A stretch of DNA of 64,000 nt from Vigna angularis (lineage: Eukaryota > Streptophyta > Magnoliopsida > Fabales > Fabaceae): positions 39,222,590-39,286,589 of the forward strand of contig NC_068974.1 of NCBI RefSeq assembly GCF_016808095.1, given 5' to 3'. The notes under the pieces were generated by a model, which saw only the letters and a program-made list of their open reading frames with translations, ran no database searches and was not told the origin of the DNA. The position numbers and the translations under genes are program-made. Below, in pieces: positions 23,559 to 39,375 of this stretch. Positions within the stretch are counted from its first letter, which is position 1, and the number at the start of each line of letters is the position of its first letter.

Positions 23559-24849
23559 ATGGCTACTAACACCATTCACGGAAACAATGAATCTGCTCAA
23601 CCCAACAACATTGCTTCCTCAAAGCAGCCTCTCCCTCCTGCCAAGACAGTTGATTCTCAATCTGTTCTCAGAAGGTTCTTTTTCATTCTTCTTGTTTTCT
23701 CTCTTTTGTTATGTTACTGTTTAGAATATACCTTAAATTTCTTCTTGTAGTGTTCTGTAGTGAGTATCAAATAGATTCATAAATAATCTTTCAAGAATTA
23801 AAATTCATGGCAAGTAACCCATCAAACTGATACAGAATGTTGATAAAAGATTCCAACTTGGAGACTAATCAGATAGATAACCAATACTCAGAATTATGTA
23901 TATGATTTAATTTAATTACTCTAGAATCAATAGTATAGGAGGTAGAGTAGTATTTGAGAGATCAAGTTGATGTTTTGTTCCATTGCCTTCTCTTTATGAT
24001 CTAATGTTTTTTGTTTTGTGTTGTTAAACAGGCTGCAATCTGAATTGATGGCTTTGATGGTAAGAAAAACACATATACACGCATATAATTGGGTGATTTG
24101 AATGTTGGGAAAATGTCTGATTGTTTTTTGGTTTTGTGGGTTAATTGTGTTAGATGAGTGGAGATTCTGGGATATCTGCATTTCCTGAAGAGGACAACAT
24201 ATTTTTCTGGAAAGGAACAATCAGTGGAAGCAAAGATACTGTGTTTGAAGGCACAGAGTATAAGCTGTCTCTCTCTTTTCCCAATGATTACCCTTTTAAG
24301 CCTCCAAAAGTCAAGTTTGAAACAACCTGCTTCCACCCCAATGTTGATGTGCATGGCAATATATGCTTAGACATACTCCAGGTGATTTGATGTGATGTGA
24401 CATTTTATAATGAAGATTAAGCATTAATTGTGTTCTTGAATTGCCATTATATTTTGATGTGTGTTTTTTATTGTTTTACTTTGCTTATGTAGGATAAATG
24501 GTCATCTGCATATGATGTCAGAACAATTCTTATATCCATCCAAAGTCTGCTTGGAGGTAACTTAAGAAGTCTCTTAATGGTTAATTAATGCTTACTCATT
24601 ATTTTTTTTTCTTCTTCTAACTTTTGTTTTTGTTAAACTTAGAGCCAAACATTAGTTCACCACTAAACCCACAAGCAGCACAGCTATGGAGCAATCAAGA
24701 AGGTGACGAGAACATTGATATCTATATTTGAAACTTTTAACTTTTGAGGATTTTGCATGTCTCTAATAAAAGTTTGTTTGTGTTGTGATGTGTTGTGTTG
24801 TACAGAATACAGGAAGACGGTTGAGAAGTTGTACAAATCTGGAAATTGA
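23559..24849 (+). CDS. UBC20: ubiquitin-conjugating enzyme E2-C type, UBC19/UBC20-like (6 exons, 179 aa)
   Basis: Exons: 23559-23674, 24032-24059, 24154-24381, 24493-24556, 24643-24702, 24806-24849; 540 nt. The N-terminus (about 1-35) is a flexible polar extension containing KTVDSQSV, followed by a complete UBC fold. The HPN motif is at 109-111 and the catalytic cysteine at 119 (GNICLDILQ). The [11 protein letters not shown] and EPNISSPLN segments are as in E2-C enzymes. This family (human UBE2C, Arabidopsis UBC19/UBC20) hands ubiquitin to the anaphase-promoting complex to mark mitotic cyclins for destruction. The MSA sites upstream fit expression at G2/M. Exon 2 is only 28 nt. I cannot say from sequence which of the two Arabidopsis genes is the closer relative, so the symbol marks the family. 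Confidence 0.93.
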
Positions 24850-26050
24850 TGAATCTAGTGGGAGAAAAGATGAAGCCACAGTTGGTTTTTTAGGTGTCCT
24901 TTTCTGAGGAGCCTGTTTTTATATTTTTATCATTTACCAATCATTGTATGTTCCTTTCTTTTCTTTACAATCAAAGGTTAAAAGGTTCTGTTATTTGTGA
25001 ATGTCCTTCTTTTCTGTGATCATACTCTTGATATTTTATGCGACAACAACTGCTACAATTCAATTAATTAAGATTAGTAAAAGAAACTCATTCTGTTAAT
25101 CAAATTAGGATTTTGGATTTGGATTGTGTGTAGATTTATACTTATAAAATATACCAGAATCTCTTAGCTGCTTAGTCTTATAATTGTGAATAGCATTTAT
25201 ATCAATAAGTGCTTTCTTGTCATACCATATTTTAGAATTTATACTTCAGGAACTTTCCTTGAAAGAAAATAAAATGAAAATAAGTGTAGACAAGTTGTTC
25301 CAAATTTAAAATTGATTATACTATTTTAGAAGGAAAAATAAACTTAAAATAAGCTACCGGTTTTGACATCCCTGCAAATTATTGTTATAATATTTCTGAA
25401 ATTTGTAAAATTTCAGAAAGTTACCGAAAACAAATGTACTTGTAATAATAATTAGAAAACATGGGTAAAAGAAAATGCACACCAAAAATATAAACTATCG
25501 TTTGAAAAATATAAATTGAAATTATCGTTTTGCAAAATCGTTTCTATCCCAACAACTGCTATTCATATACTTAATAATAGCTTTGTAACATAATTTCATA
25601 TAATAGCAAAATTGGACTTTCTATTATGGTTAATGCTCATAAAAATTGGATTCTCAAATTATCAAATTATTTTAAAATCACTCGTAATAATTTCAGAAAC
25701 TGCACTGTGGCAAGCCAGAGCAGCGGCAACAAAGTAGTAATAAACGCAAATCCTTTGGTGAATTTCATAACATAAGAAACAACACTTATTTATTTGTATT
25801 TAAAAAACAAATTCTTGAAAAATTAACGTCTATTTAATAAACAAACATTTCCAAACACTCCCTAAGCCATTAATCATCTAATAATAAACAATTGACAAGA
25901 ATAATACTAATAATCATCTTAACAAAGAATAGACACAACCTTCCTTTACACAGATTTAAAAGAGGGAAAATCTTCTTTCTGATTTACAGAATTATATGTA
26001 TACATATAGAATATATGTATATACTTATAGCAACTCCTACTGTATCCACA
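24850..26050. other. convergent intergenic region between E2 and hexokinase genes
   Basis: Holds the 3' UTRs of both genes, which point towards each other. The sequence is AT-rich; near 25400-25420 a short TTTCTGAAATTT motif recurs as an inverted repeat. No ORF with recognisable content. Confidence 0.5.
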
Positions 26051-30436
<4,386 letters not shown>

Positions 30437-32197
30437 TCCCCCTGATCAAATCAAACCAAACTACATCCCACCAAACGTCGCCGTTTCCACACGCACGTCG
30501 TCTGCCTATCCTCCACCTAATCGAAGCAAACCAAGTCAAGCTCCGCAGCTGATAGCATTACGCTTCGGCAACCAGACGCCGGCGACGGTTACCGGAAAAG
30601 TGGAGAATGAATGAATGGAAAAAGAGAGAGAAGAAAGAAAGAGAAGAGAGACGCGGCGGCTTCGCAGCACTATTTAAGCAATTAGAATGAACACATGTGG
30701 CACGGAAATGACATATTTGTCCTTGATTCCTTCCAAAATTTCGGATTTCTCCTCCAAACTCTTCTTTCCAACTTTGACTTCCGCTCTGGCCTGTATCTTT
30801 CTCATTCGCTTTTCTTCTCTTCTTTAAATAATCATCATTACAAAAAATAATCCAGTCATATTTAACTTAAAAAGACGAAATAATTTAAATTACTGCTTTA
30901 ATATGATATTAATGATTATTAATGACCACTCAAAACAAATAGTAAATATTCACGCGGTAATTACAATACTACATTCAATAATTGCCAACGGATATAGTTA
31001 ACATTCAATAATTTCTTAAATGTCTCATATTTTTAAAATATTTACAGAAATTTCTCTTAAAAAATATACTATAATGTAGCAAACAAATTGATGTAAGATT
31101 TTTAAATACTCGAGAGATTTTTTAAGTATAAAAAAAATAGAAAAATTAATAAAAATTTCTGATAGCTTCACAAAGTCGGTAATGACGAAATACAAACGCT
31201 AAGTAAAATCTTTCGTACAAAGGTTAAAGAAAAAATTAAATATTGGCATTAATGTGTATATTTATTAATTGATTTTATAATATGAATTTTAAAAAATAAT
31301 ACTTTTATTTAAAATTTCTCAAACCATGATCAAATTTAATTTTCTGTTTTTTTATTGTATAATTTTATAGCAAATTATTATTTTGTTGCGACAGGGTGTC
31401 ACATGAAATAACACTAACATTTTCACGCTGCTTCATTATTTTGTCTAACAGAATTCCTTCAACAAACTCAAAAACCGTTTATGACACGGCTCTCGCATTG
31501 ACCAGTTTCATCATTTGTAATATAGACAAACAATGCTCTTAAAAATTAAATTAAAAACTACTACCAGTAATCAACCTCGGATTTCTCATTCACGTTCAAC
31601 TAATTTAATTATTTAAATTTAATAGTTTAGTTTATTATATTTAACGTACTATATAAGTGGTTTATAGAGTGAATAAAAGGATAAATCATAAATTATTTAT
31701 TTATACTATATTGAAAAATAATCATGATTGATTTATGTAATTTCACTTATTTATCTTTAATATAAGACAAATTCGCTTAAAGGATGATCACTACTAACAC
31801 TATATTTGGTTAAAGAAAAAAAAAATAACCAATATTATATGTTATTTTTTTCTATTAAAAGTACATAAAAGAAAAGGAAAAAAAAAGTTAGTTTTAAGAA
31901 ACAAAATTTAAAGATTTTTTATTGTCATTTATTCATTTAAACAAATAAAGTATAAATACGAAATAAATATATTAAAAAAAATGCATTTAAAATAAGTGCT
32001 GTTAGGAATTCATATTATTCACGTGTGCTTCATTTTGATTTTCATGACATATATGAGAACTTCATAACTTTTTTTAAAACTAGAAAGGAAAAATAAACTA
32101 TATTTTATGACATATTAGTTATTGTTTTAAAATAAAAATGCGGGATATATAATTTTGGGATGATTACAATTTATACTTATGAAATAACTATATTTAT
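30437..32197. other. intergenic region with hexokinase promoter
   Basis: The first 250 bases hold the hexokinase 5' leader (GA-rich on the + strand, 30610-30650) and a TATA-like box near 30671. The rest is AT-rich intergenic DNA without a supported gene. Confidence 0.5.
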
Positions 32198-33813
32198 TGG
32201 CAGACCATTAAAACACACCCAAAACCCTAAGTAGTGGGATTCATGTGTCAAGAAGTGAGTGAGCGTCTCAGTTAGTGGAGAACAGGTGGTTGCAGGAGAG
32301 TGGTCGTTCGTTTTGGGCGACGGCAGTATTTAAGGCCAATTTTCAAATGTCGTGCCATTTCTCTGCATGTCTTTCTTCTTTCCCACCTTGCTGAAACCAT
32401 TTTCTCCTTCTTCTCTCTAAAATCTCCTCATTCTCTCTAAGAAAACCTTACCTTTTCTTCTTCCGATCACCTCTCAGACACCGCTGGAATACTCCCGGCG
32501 TCAAGAGCTTCCATTTAAACAGATCGGTTTATGATTCTGAGCTGGTGAGTTTCCTTCTCTTTAAGCACGTTTGTTCATTCTCACATGCAACTCTCTATTT
32601 CTGGTCGCCTGATGGGATAGTATAATTCTGAGTGTCCTGGTTTCTCTGTTTGGTCCAGTACTCCTAAAACGAGATTGTCGAACGTTAGTTCTTTGGTAGA
32701 GGGGAGCTCTATTATGCTTCGTTGAGCGTTGGGTTACGTATAAAGGTAAGGAAAGCTTATATAATTTGATTTAAATTCTTGTTTGAACGTTGGCATGTTT
32801 GCATGATACGTTGTTTGATCATTTGATGAATATGAGATATGTGTGCACTGCTTGTTTGGACGTGTGGATGGATGAATGATGCATGTGATGAATTGAGTTG
32901 AGATAGGGATTGATTGTTAGTTTATGAGAAGTGTTATTCCAGTCAAATTTATAAGATATTGAGAGAGTGTGATCGTATTTCAGTCGAATGTGCTAATGAT
33001 TGATTTTAATGGAGTTTGACATGTGATGTAAATGAAATAGCGTGATTACGAACGAGTATTCCAGGGGGGAATATCTCAGGAAGTGGTTATTGATTGGTAA
33101 AGTATGAATGTGGGCAAAGCTTAGCGGGCGTTCATCCTGATATTCCATGATTATTCGTTCTCATGTAGAGAGGAGTAAGTCATGTGTGGGAATGGCAGGA
33201 GGTCCAGTCCATAAGGTTAACTTGGACGGAACGTATCAACCTCGGGTGGCTGTTGAAGGTATCCCAGTTACTACATCACCTGGGTGCACGAACGCCGTAG
33301 CTACACGTGATTCATACAGTCCGGACAGTCAGAGTAATGTGGTCGTTTTTGCATGCCTTGAATGTATGAATGATTGAATTGAGTGTCGTTGGTTTATTTA
33401 TGAATGTTGACTGTTGTTATGGAAGAAATTAAATTACATAAGCTTACCCTGTTTAACATTTTTGGCTGTGTTGTACGTCTTGTCGTTGCCAGTTGCAATG
33501 ATCATCCGTGTGGATGTGAGCAGAAGGAGAATAGCTGCTTGAAGAAGTATTGGAAGACGCAACGGAGGTGAAGGTCGAACCTTGAGAGCGTTCAGTATGT
33601 TGTTGGCGTTATCTTTTGTAAAGACTGTGCGATATTATTATATTTTGATAAACGTTCGGTCCAGTAGTAGCTAGCGTTAGTTTTAAATTCCCTACTGTTA
33701 TGTAAGGTCGTTCGCCCGTAATGGTATATAGTCGAGCGTTGAAATAATCTGTAGTATTGTTAACATGTAATTATTCTCTATATGGTTTTATACTGTATTT
33801 TTGGGATGTTACA
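32198..33813 (+). mobile_element. possible 1.6-kb solo LTR or retroelement fragment
   Basis: A block of clearly higher GC than its flanks. It begins TGGCAG and ends GGGATGTTACA, an ending I associate with Ty3/gypsy-type LTRs, and is flanked by TTTAT at 32193-32197 and 33814-33818. Inside are an AAACCCTAA telobox near 32222, a TATA-like TATTTAAGG near 32325, a CT-rich leader to about 32470 and many scattered CGTTCG/GAACG motifs, a style I recall from Phaseoleae repeats. The start is not the inverse of the end (TGTAACATCCC expected), and a five-base match in AT-rich DNA can arise by chance, so the left boundary is weak. The 76-codon ORF at 33147-33377 matches no family I know. Confidence 0.5.
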
Positions 33814-33818
33814 TTTAT

Positions 33819-34896
33819 AAAAAGAAGATAAATATAAAAAAAAATCATTTAATGGAGTGTTATTATTTTCTACTCGTGTAAGATAAAAAAAAATGTCCAA
33901 AACAAATATAGATGATAGTAATTTCTTTCTGCATCTTCCATACAAAGTATTTAATGTTCAAATTCAATATCGTACCAAAAAATCTTAAACAGATTTATTC
34001 AAATTCACGCGGTATTTATTTAAAAATATGATATTCTTCTTTTTTAAATAAATTTTCTCCTTTTTCTTTTTATAGTTAAATTATTATTTCAACCTCCGAT
34101 TACCGACAAACCCTTTGACGGAATATTATCGTCAACGAACGTTCAAATTCAAAAGAAGGGTAACACTGTAAATAGAGAAGGTTTTCAGGGTATTTAGGTC
34201 AGTTTGATGCATACAGTACACTCGTGTTATGGTCCCCAACCTCGAAGAGGACGACATTTTTTTTATTACTATTTTATATTTAAAAATGAAAAAAAAGAAT
34301 AATTAATTAGTTAGGGGTACATAAAATAGGTAAATAAGATTGAGAGTGTTTGTTGAAAGCGAAAGGAAGTAAAGAGAGAGAAGCTACGACGGTGGCTCCG
34401 TATTTGGATTCGTACTATGCCAGCTGGCCTCAGCTAAGTCCAGCTGTGCTGTTCCGCTGAGCTGTCCACTGACGCATGCACGACCAAAGCTAAACACACG
34501 CACCCATCCATTTTATTTATTAATATTATTATAACCTATAAATAAATATAATATAATACTAACATTACTGTCACGTGTTTTTTTATAAACATTAATAAAA
34601 AAATCTCCAAAAATTTATAAATCAATTTAGATAATAATGTTTTTGTGATTAATGTTAAAAAAAAATTTAAACTTTAATTCACAAATTAATAATATTTTTT
34701 TATTTATAATAAAAATTGTTTTAAATGTAAATACTTTTTAATTTATAAATTAGTCATTACAATAATCTCTAACATTAATTGTTATTTAATAACTTTTTTT
34801 AATAATTATATTATACAAAGATCACACTATGTAAATTTTTTTTAAAAAAATTATTGTAACAATAATTCAAATTCATAAATAAAAAATAAAATTATA
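33819..34896. other. AT-rich intergenic spacer between two LTR-like elements
   Basis: No gene. A short GC-richer island at 34380-34500 contains a run of CAGCTG-like motifs (GCCAGCTGGCCTCAGC), which may be a fragment of another repeat. Otherwise A/T homopolymer-rich. Confidence 0.5.
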
Positions 34897-34901
34897 AAAA
34901 T

Positions 34902-35545
34902 TGTTTCGGATGTGAGGGGCTGTGTTGGTCCCACGTCTCCACGTCACTCTCTTCTCGTATTTCGTACGTCTGATCCTCTGTACTCACTCCTCGATTATCT
35001 CCTCAGTCCGCTGGTGGGAGACCTGCAAAAGATTCTCCGATGCCAAAGTCAGTTGAGAGCTATGACGTTTTTCTCAGACAGTAATAAATGTGCAGTAAAT
35101 GCAACCTATCTACCACTCACCCTGGATCTGTATTTATAGTTTTCGCTATGGGCTTGGGATTAGTGAAAAGTTAATCACGGCCTAATTCAGCCCAATAGCT
35201 TTTAACCCCTACTTACCTTAAGCTAAGTTGATTAGTAACGCGGCTGGCCGTCCTCGCAGGTCTTATCCTCATGACCGGCCGACCCTGAGGGGTCCACGGC
35301 CTGGGCGGCCAGCTTCGGGCGAGTCTTGATTATGGGCACACGGGCGTCCGCCTTACCATGCCTACCTTTCCCAGCAATAAGTGATTATGGGCATACGGGC
35401 GTCCGCCCTACCGTGCCTAACCCTTCCCAACAATAAGTAGAAGAGTAGTTTCCTGGGTCCCATACGGTGATGTGGACGGTCGGTCCTTTTGGTGGTCCAA
35501 TGACGTGGATGTCCTTCCGTACGGCGTCCGGTCCCTGCTGGTACA
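34902..35545 (-). mobile_element. solo LTR of a retrotransposon with 5-bp target duplication
   Basis: The block starts TGTTTCGG and ends GCTGGTACA, giving the TG..CA ends of an LTR, and is flanked on both sides by the same five bases AAAAT (34897-34901 and 35546-35550). It is 644 bases long and far richer in GC than the surroundings. Read on the minus strand it has a TATA box (TATAAATAC, 35130-35138), so the parent element ran right to left. No internal retroelement genes are left, so unequal recombination between two LTRs is the likely origin. Gypsy or copia class cannot be told from one LTR. Confidence 0.85.
35329..35439. repeat. 55-bp tandem duplication inside the solo LTR
   Basis: Copies begin at 35329 and 35384, each starting ATTATGGGCAYACGGGCGTC and ending CAATAAGT. 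They differ at a handful of positions, several of them C/T changes, so the duplication is not recent. Confidence 0.85.
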
Positions 35546-35550
35546 AAAAT

Positions 35551-36782
35551 AATAAAAAGTAAATTTAATTAATATTTATTAAGTCAATTTATTAAATAAA
35601 TTGATTTATTCATAAATTATAATTTAATAATTAATGGCTTATTATTTTACCAAACACTTTTAACCTATGATAAACTAGCTTATGAGTCTGAAACATAGCT
35701 TATCAAAAACTAGTTTAATTACCATGTAAGAAAGTTTTACATAAGAAAATGTCCTGAACATCGAATGCAAAATCTATTGAAGTTAATTTAGATTTATTGA
35801 TCACGCGGATTACCTGCTATTACTTCTAGTTCGGTCTCGTCATTGTCATTATCCTAATTGTGGTGGAACCGATCATGACTCACGAAATTGTCCAATTAAA
35901 AGGAAGAAAGATTCATTATTAGCTTCTCAATCATCTCCTAATAAGTAATGCATGATTCTGTTGTATTCTAAAGTTTCATTAATTTGTAATATGTAGGTGA
36001 TTGATTGAGAGTGACAAGTATTGGTTATATTTTCCTCTTAATTAAACTTGTGATATTGGTTATATTATGTGATTGTTGCACTGCTTTTTTCAGTAGAACT
36101 TTATTACACTGCACTATATTTTTCAAGACGGTGAAAATGGAGACAAAACAAAACGCATAAATTTCCTAAAAATGAAATACCAAAAACGACATTCATTTTT
36201 CTCATTATTTACTAACACAAAAATGACTATACCTTTTTTTTTATTATACGTTATTACATAACATTTAATAATAATAACCATTTATAACTTATTATAAACT
36301 AGTTTTAGTTCATAGAGAAACTTATTTTATTTTCTTTTTCTTATTTTCTTCTCCTTAAAAAAAGTGTTTATGTAGATGTTCATGTAAATAAGTCTAATGT
36401 TAAAAAACAACAAATACATAAATTGTTTTTTGTAGTACCTCAATTCTAGCACAGTGTTACAGAAAAAAGAGTGTTTTACTTATTTAATGACTTCATGTTT
36501 TACTTTTACGGTCTTAATTATAAGATCAAAATTCCCATAAAAGAAATGAAAGTGTAAAATTTCAAAATTAGTTCATGGCCATTTTGTGTACCAAGGAGTG
36601 ATCCAAGTTTTGAATGTTTATCATGAACTGTCTTTGTTGGTCAGTCACCTAAATTTCAGAAGATTTCAAACAAGTTAAAAGTTGAGTATAAACTTTTGAA
36701 TTGAACGAGTTACCTGCAAATATGCCTACATAATTAGACTTAATAGAAAGCATGAGCTATATGAAGTTATTTAACAAAAATC
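35551..36782. other. repeat-poor spacer with a CCHC-like ORF fragment
   Basis: From 35794 to 35946 an open + frame encodes a cysteine/histidine segment (CHYPNCGGTDHDSRNCPIKR) followed by a short basic tail and a stop. The spacing is C-x4-C-x4-H-x4-C, close to but not the standard zinc knuckle (C-x2-C-x4-H-x4-C). A splice-acceptor-like TTCTAG sits just before it at about 35829, so it may be the last exon of a lost gene or transposase. The rest of the interval shows nothing. Confidence 0.35.
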
Positions 36783-37317
36783 CTATTCATACTTAAAATG
36801 TATCTCCTCATCATGTCCAACCCCTGCTGTGGTGAAACTGGCTAACATCTGGCATTCTTCATGAGACTTTTCCTCAGAAACAACTCCATTAGATTTGATG
36901 ATCTCGAAATCATCTGGTAAAACTTTGGCCATATAATTGTGAAGTTGCTGATATGCACTGTCTCAAATCCTCAACTGTGTTGCCAATATCAAGATGTATA
37001 ACACTAACATCATCAATCTTAAAATGCTTCAAGGACCCTTTGCCAACGAGTTCAAAGAACTCAAGTGCACAATCTTTCAAGTGCAAGGTCTCAAGCCCGT
37101 CAGCCTCCAATATAAACTTGTCCAAACTGATTGATTCTACATACACCTTCTTCAGTGTTGAACTACTCAATTCAACAGTCACCTATGCATCAGACATTGC
37201 AATCTCAGGATTCACAAGCTCCAAAGCTTCAATCTTCGGGCATGCATATACCAGAAGATTCAGATCCAATGCAGATATACTGACATAACTCAAGGAAAGA
37301 GACTTCAAGCAAGGGAA
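36783..37317 (-). pseudogene. decayed F-box/LRR-type gene fragment (At1g67190-like)
   Basis: Conceptual translation on the minus strand recovers LRR segments such as CLKSLSLSYVSISALDLNLL, then an in-frame TAG at 37183-37185, then SLDKFILEADGLETLHLKDC and SVIHLDIGN. A frameshift near 36955 leads into NFTIIWPKFYQMISRSS. A large internal deletion then joins to a C-terminal segment with GVVSEEKSHEECQMLASF, again shifted, ending at the stop at 36783-36785. The order and wording match the C-terminal two-thirds of a conserved plant F-box/LRR protein (At1g67190 type, from memory). The F-box and N-terminus are absent, ending at a T-rich tract at 37318. Stop, frameshifts and deletion make it non-functional. 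Confidence 0.8.
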
Positions 37318-37460
37318 TAATTTTTTTTTTAATTTTAGTAATTATCACTAAAAAAAAGTCATGTATACACATCAATAAATAGACTCAATGTATACTGTGA
37401 TAAAAATATAATGAAATGTAGTGTAGACGTGCAAATGATGCATGGAAATTTCTATGATTT

Positions 37461-38070
37461 GAAAAAAAAAAACAGAGACCCTTACTCACATCTCTCATTC
37501 TTATCAACCCTTTCTTATCATCTCTCTCACTCCAACCTTTTCTCTGTCATCCCTACCGTGACTTAATTTAAAAATAAAATTTAATAATAATAAGAAGGGA
37601 AAATATATAACATAGTCCTCCAATCAAAAATCAACATCAACATCATCAATTATTTTGTTATTAAAGTGGAAAACAAATGAACGAACAGAGCATGAGCAAT
37701 TCTAAAACTTAAAAATGAAATTTAATAATAATAAGAAGGAAAATAAATGAACGAACAGAAGAGCAATTCTAAAATTTAAAAATGAAATTTAATAATAATA
37801 AGAAGGAAAACAAATGAACGAACAGAGTAAGAGCAACAAATTGCGGTATCGTGGGTTGTTGTATGGAGATGACAGAGAGTATGGAGATGAGAGAGAAACA
37901 GATTGAATAAGTGAGGAAGGTGGATTAGGGTTAGGTAAGTGTTTCTGATTTTTTCAGTTGGGGCTACCATAGGATGACAGAGAAAATGTTGGAGTGAGAA
38001 AGATGAAAGAGAAAGGGTTGAGAGGAATGAGGGAGGTGAGTAAGGGTTTGGGGGTTTCCTTTTTTTTTTT
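37461..38070. mobile_element. foldback element with ~95-bp inverted arms and internal tandem repeats
   Basis: The left arm at about 37461-37556 (AAACAGAGACCCTTACTCAC ... TGTCATCCCTACC) is the reverse complement, with scattered changes, of the right arm at about 37964-38070. A third partial copy of the right arm lies at about 37866-37945. Between the arms, a 67-70-bp unit is repeated about three times, with ACGAAC phased at 37681, 37751 and 37818. No coding capacity. The structure is that of a foldback/MITE-like element; family and target duplication were not resolved. Confidence 0.7.
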
Positions 38071-38539
38071 AGTTTTGAGAATGAAAATTATTAAAATACC
38101 CTTAACCTTAAAACTTAAAATCCATGATATATTAGGGTAATTTTGTCTACTAAAACCCGGTACACATTGCTAGTAATGAATTCCAAAACAAAATAAATAT
38201 ACTCATACACTACCCTTAAGGAATGTGAAAATCATTAAAATTTTTGTTTAAACTAAAATTCTTATACTATATAGAATTTTAATTACAAAGTTTAATATCT
38301 TGATAATGCAATCTCTGAAACTTTCACACACCACCATAAGAAGAGACATAATTGATTAAAAATCACTTTAGTGTTATTAGAGCTCGCAATTGAATTATTT
38401 TTATCCACTCTATTCTTTATTAGCTATTTCATTATATTATTTCTCAATTGCATGTCTTTTATTTCAACTGTATTTTTCATTTTTTTATAGCTATTGTCAA
38501 TTGAAAATCATAATGTTTTGACATTGATGGGTTAGTTAC

Positions 38540-38870
38540 ATTCCTAATGGAATGTTTGTTAAAAAGTTTTTCAATTGTTCAACCTCACTATCAGTCGTCT
38601 CGAGAGCAACAAACTCAGATTTCATTGTTGATATTGCAATAATTGTTTGTTAGACTTATCTCCATGTAATCACACCACTCTCAATTGTGAATAGATAACC
38701 AGTAATGAACTTTATCTCATCTGAATCAGAAACATCATTGTACCCTTATAGTACAACGGAAAATCCATATATTCAATGGTGTAATGCATTGAACCTCTTA
38801 AAATCTCATAATTACTCCAAATGCATATTAATATTCTTAATTAGAATATTAAGTGTATCTTATAAATCTA
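38540..38870 (-). mobile_element. degenerate Ty1-copia RNase H remnant
   Basis: The minus-strand translation contains DSDEIKFITGYLFT, then QTIIAISTMKSEFVALET and FLTNIPLGM, the characteristic run of the copia RNase H domain. It is broken by a frameshift and two in-frame stops just before QTIIA. Upstream (to about 38870) the reading frame decays and then meets the foldback element at 38875. No LTRs are recognisable around it, so this is an old dead fragment. Confidence 0.7.
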
Positions 38871-38874
38871 CCTA

Positions 38875-39375
38875 GTGTCAACAATGTCTTATATTCAATT
38901 AAGATTTATTATTTTTATTGAATTCAATCTCATTTATTTTCAAACACAATATAACAATTTTGTTACTTTTCATATTGAAACCAAATTTAACTTTTATATA
39001 AATACTATAACGATATTTTTATTAAAATTCACATTTTTAAATCAACAGTTATACTATTATAACATAATTATTAGATTTATGTTTTGTTTTTACTATATAA
39101 GTTAAAAATAGGATTATGGTTGATTTACAAATAACGAAAAAGTTTTCTTCTTAACTCTAATTAATCCTGTTTTTTTAACACAATGAAGAATTACATAAAT
39201 CTAATAATTATACTATAAAAATGAATTTTAACAAAGATATCACTATAATGTTTTACTAAAAATTAAATTTGGTTTCAATTTAAAAAAAAACAAAAATATT
39301 TTATTTTAAAAAAAAGACAAAATTAAATCAAAATAATAAATGTACCAGCCAGTTGAATATAAAACACATGACATT
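38875..39375. mobile_element. ~500-bp foldback element with ~200-bp inverted arms
   Basis: The left arm (about 38875-39085) and right arm (about 39190-39375) are imperfect reverse complements over their whole length. Shared blocks include TTATATTCAA / TTGAATATAA, GAAACCAAATTTAA / TTAAATTTGGTTTC and AATTATTAGATTTATG / CATAAATCTAATAATT. The spacer is about 105 bases. The 76-codon ORF on the left arm is a by-product of this AT-rich sequence. It abuts the copia remnant on its left. Confidence 0.75.

Noticed and set aside
33147..33377. 76-codon ORF in the 1.6-kb LTR-like block
   Set aside because: No recognisable domain and no intron-exon context; it lies within a probable repeat.
34912..35139. 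75-codon ORF inside the solo LTR
   Set aside because: It lies on the strand opposite to the LTR's TATA box and encodes nothing recognisable.
38875..39105. 76-codon ORF rich in Tyr, Phe and Ile
   Set aside because: It lies on one arm of the foldback element; the same strand composition explains it.
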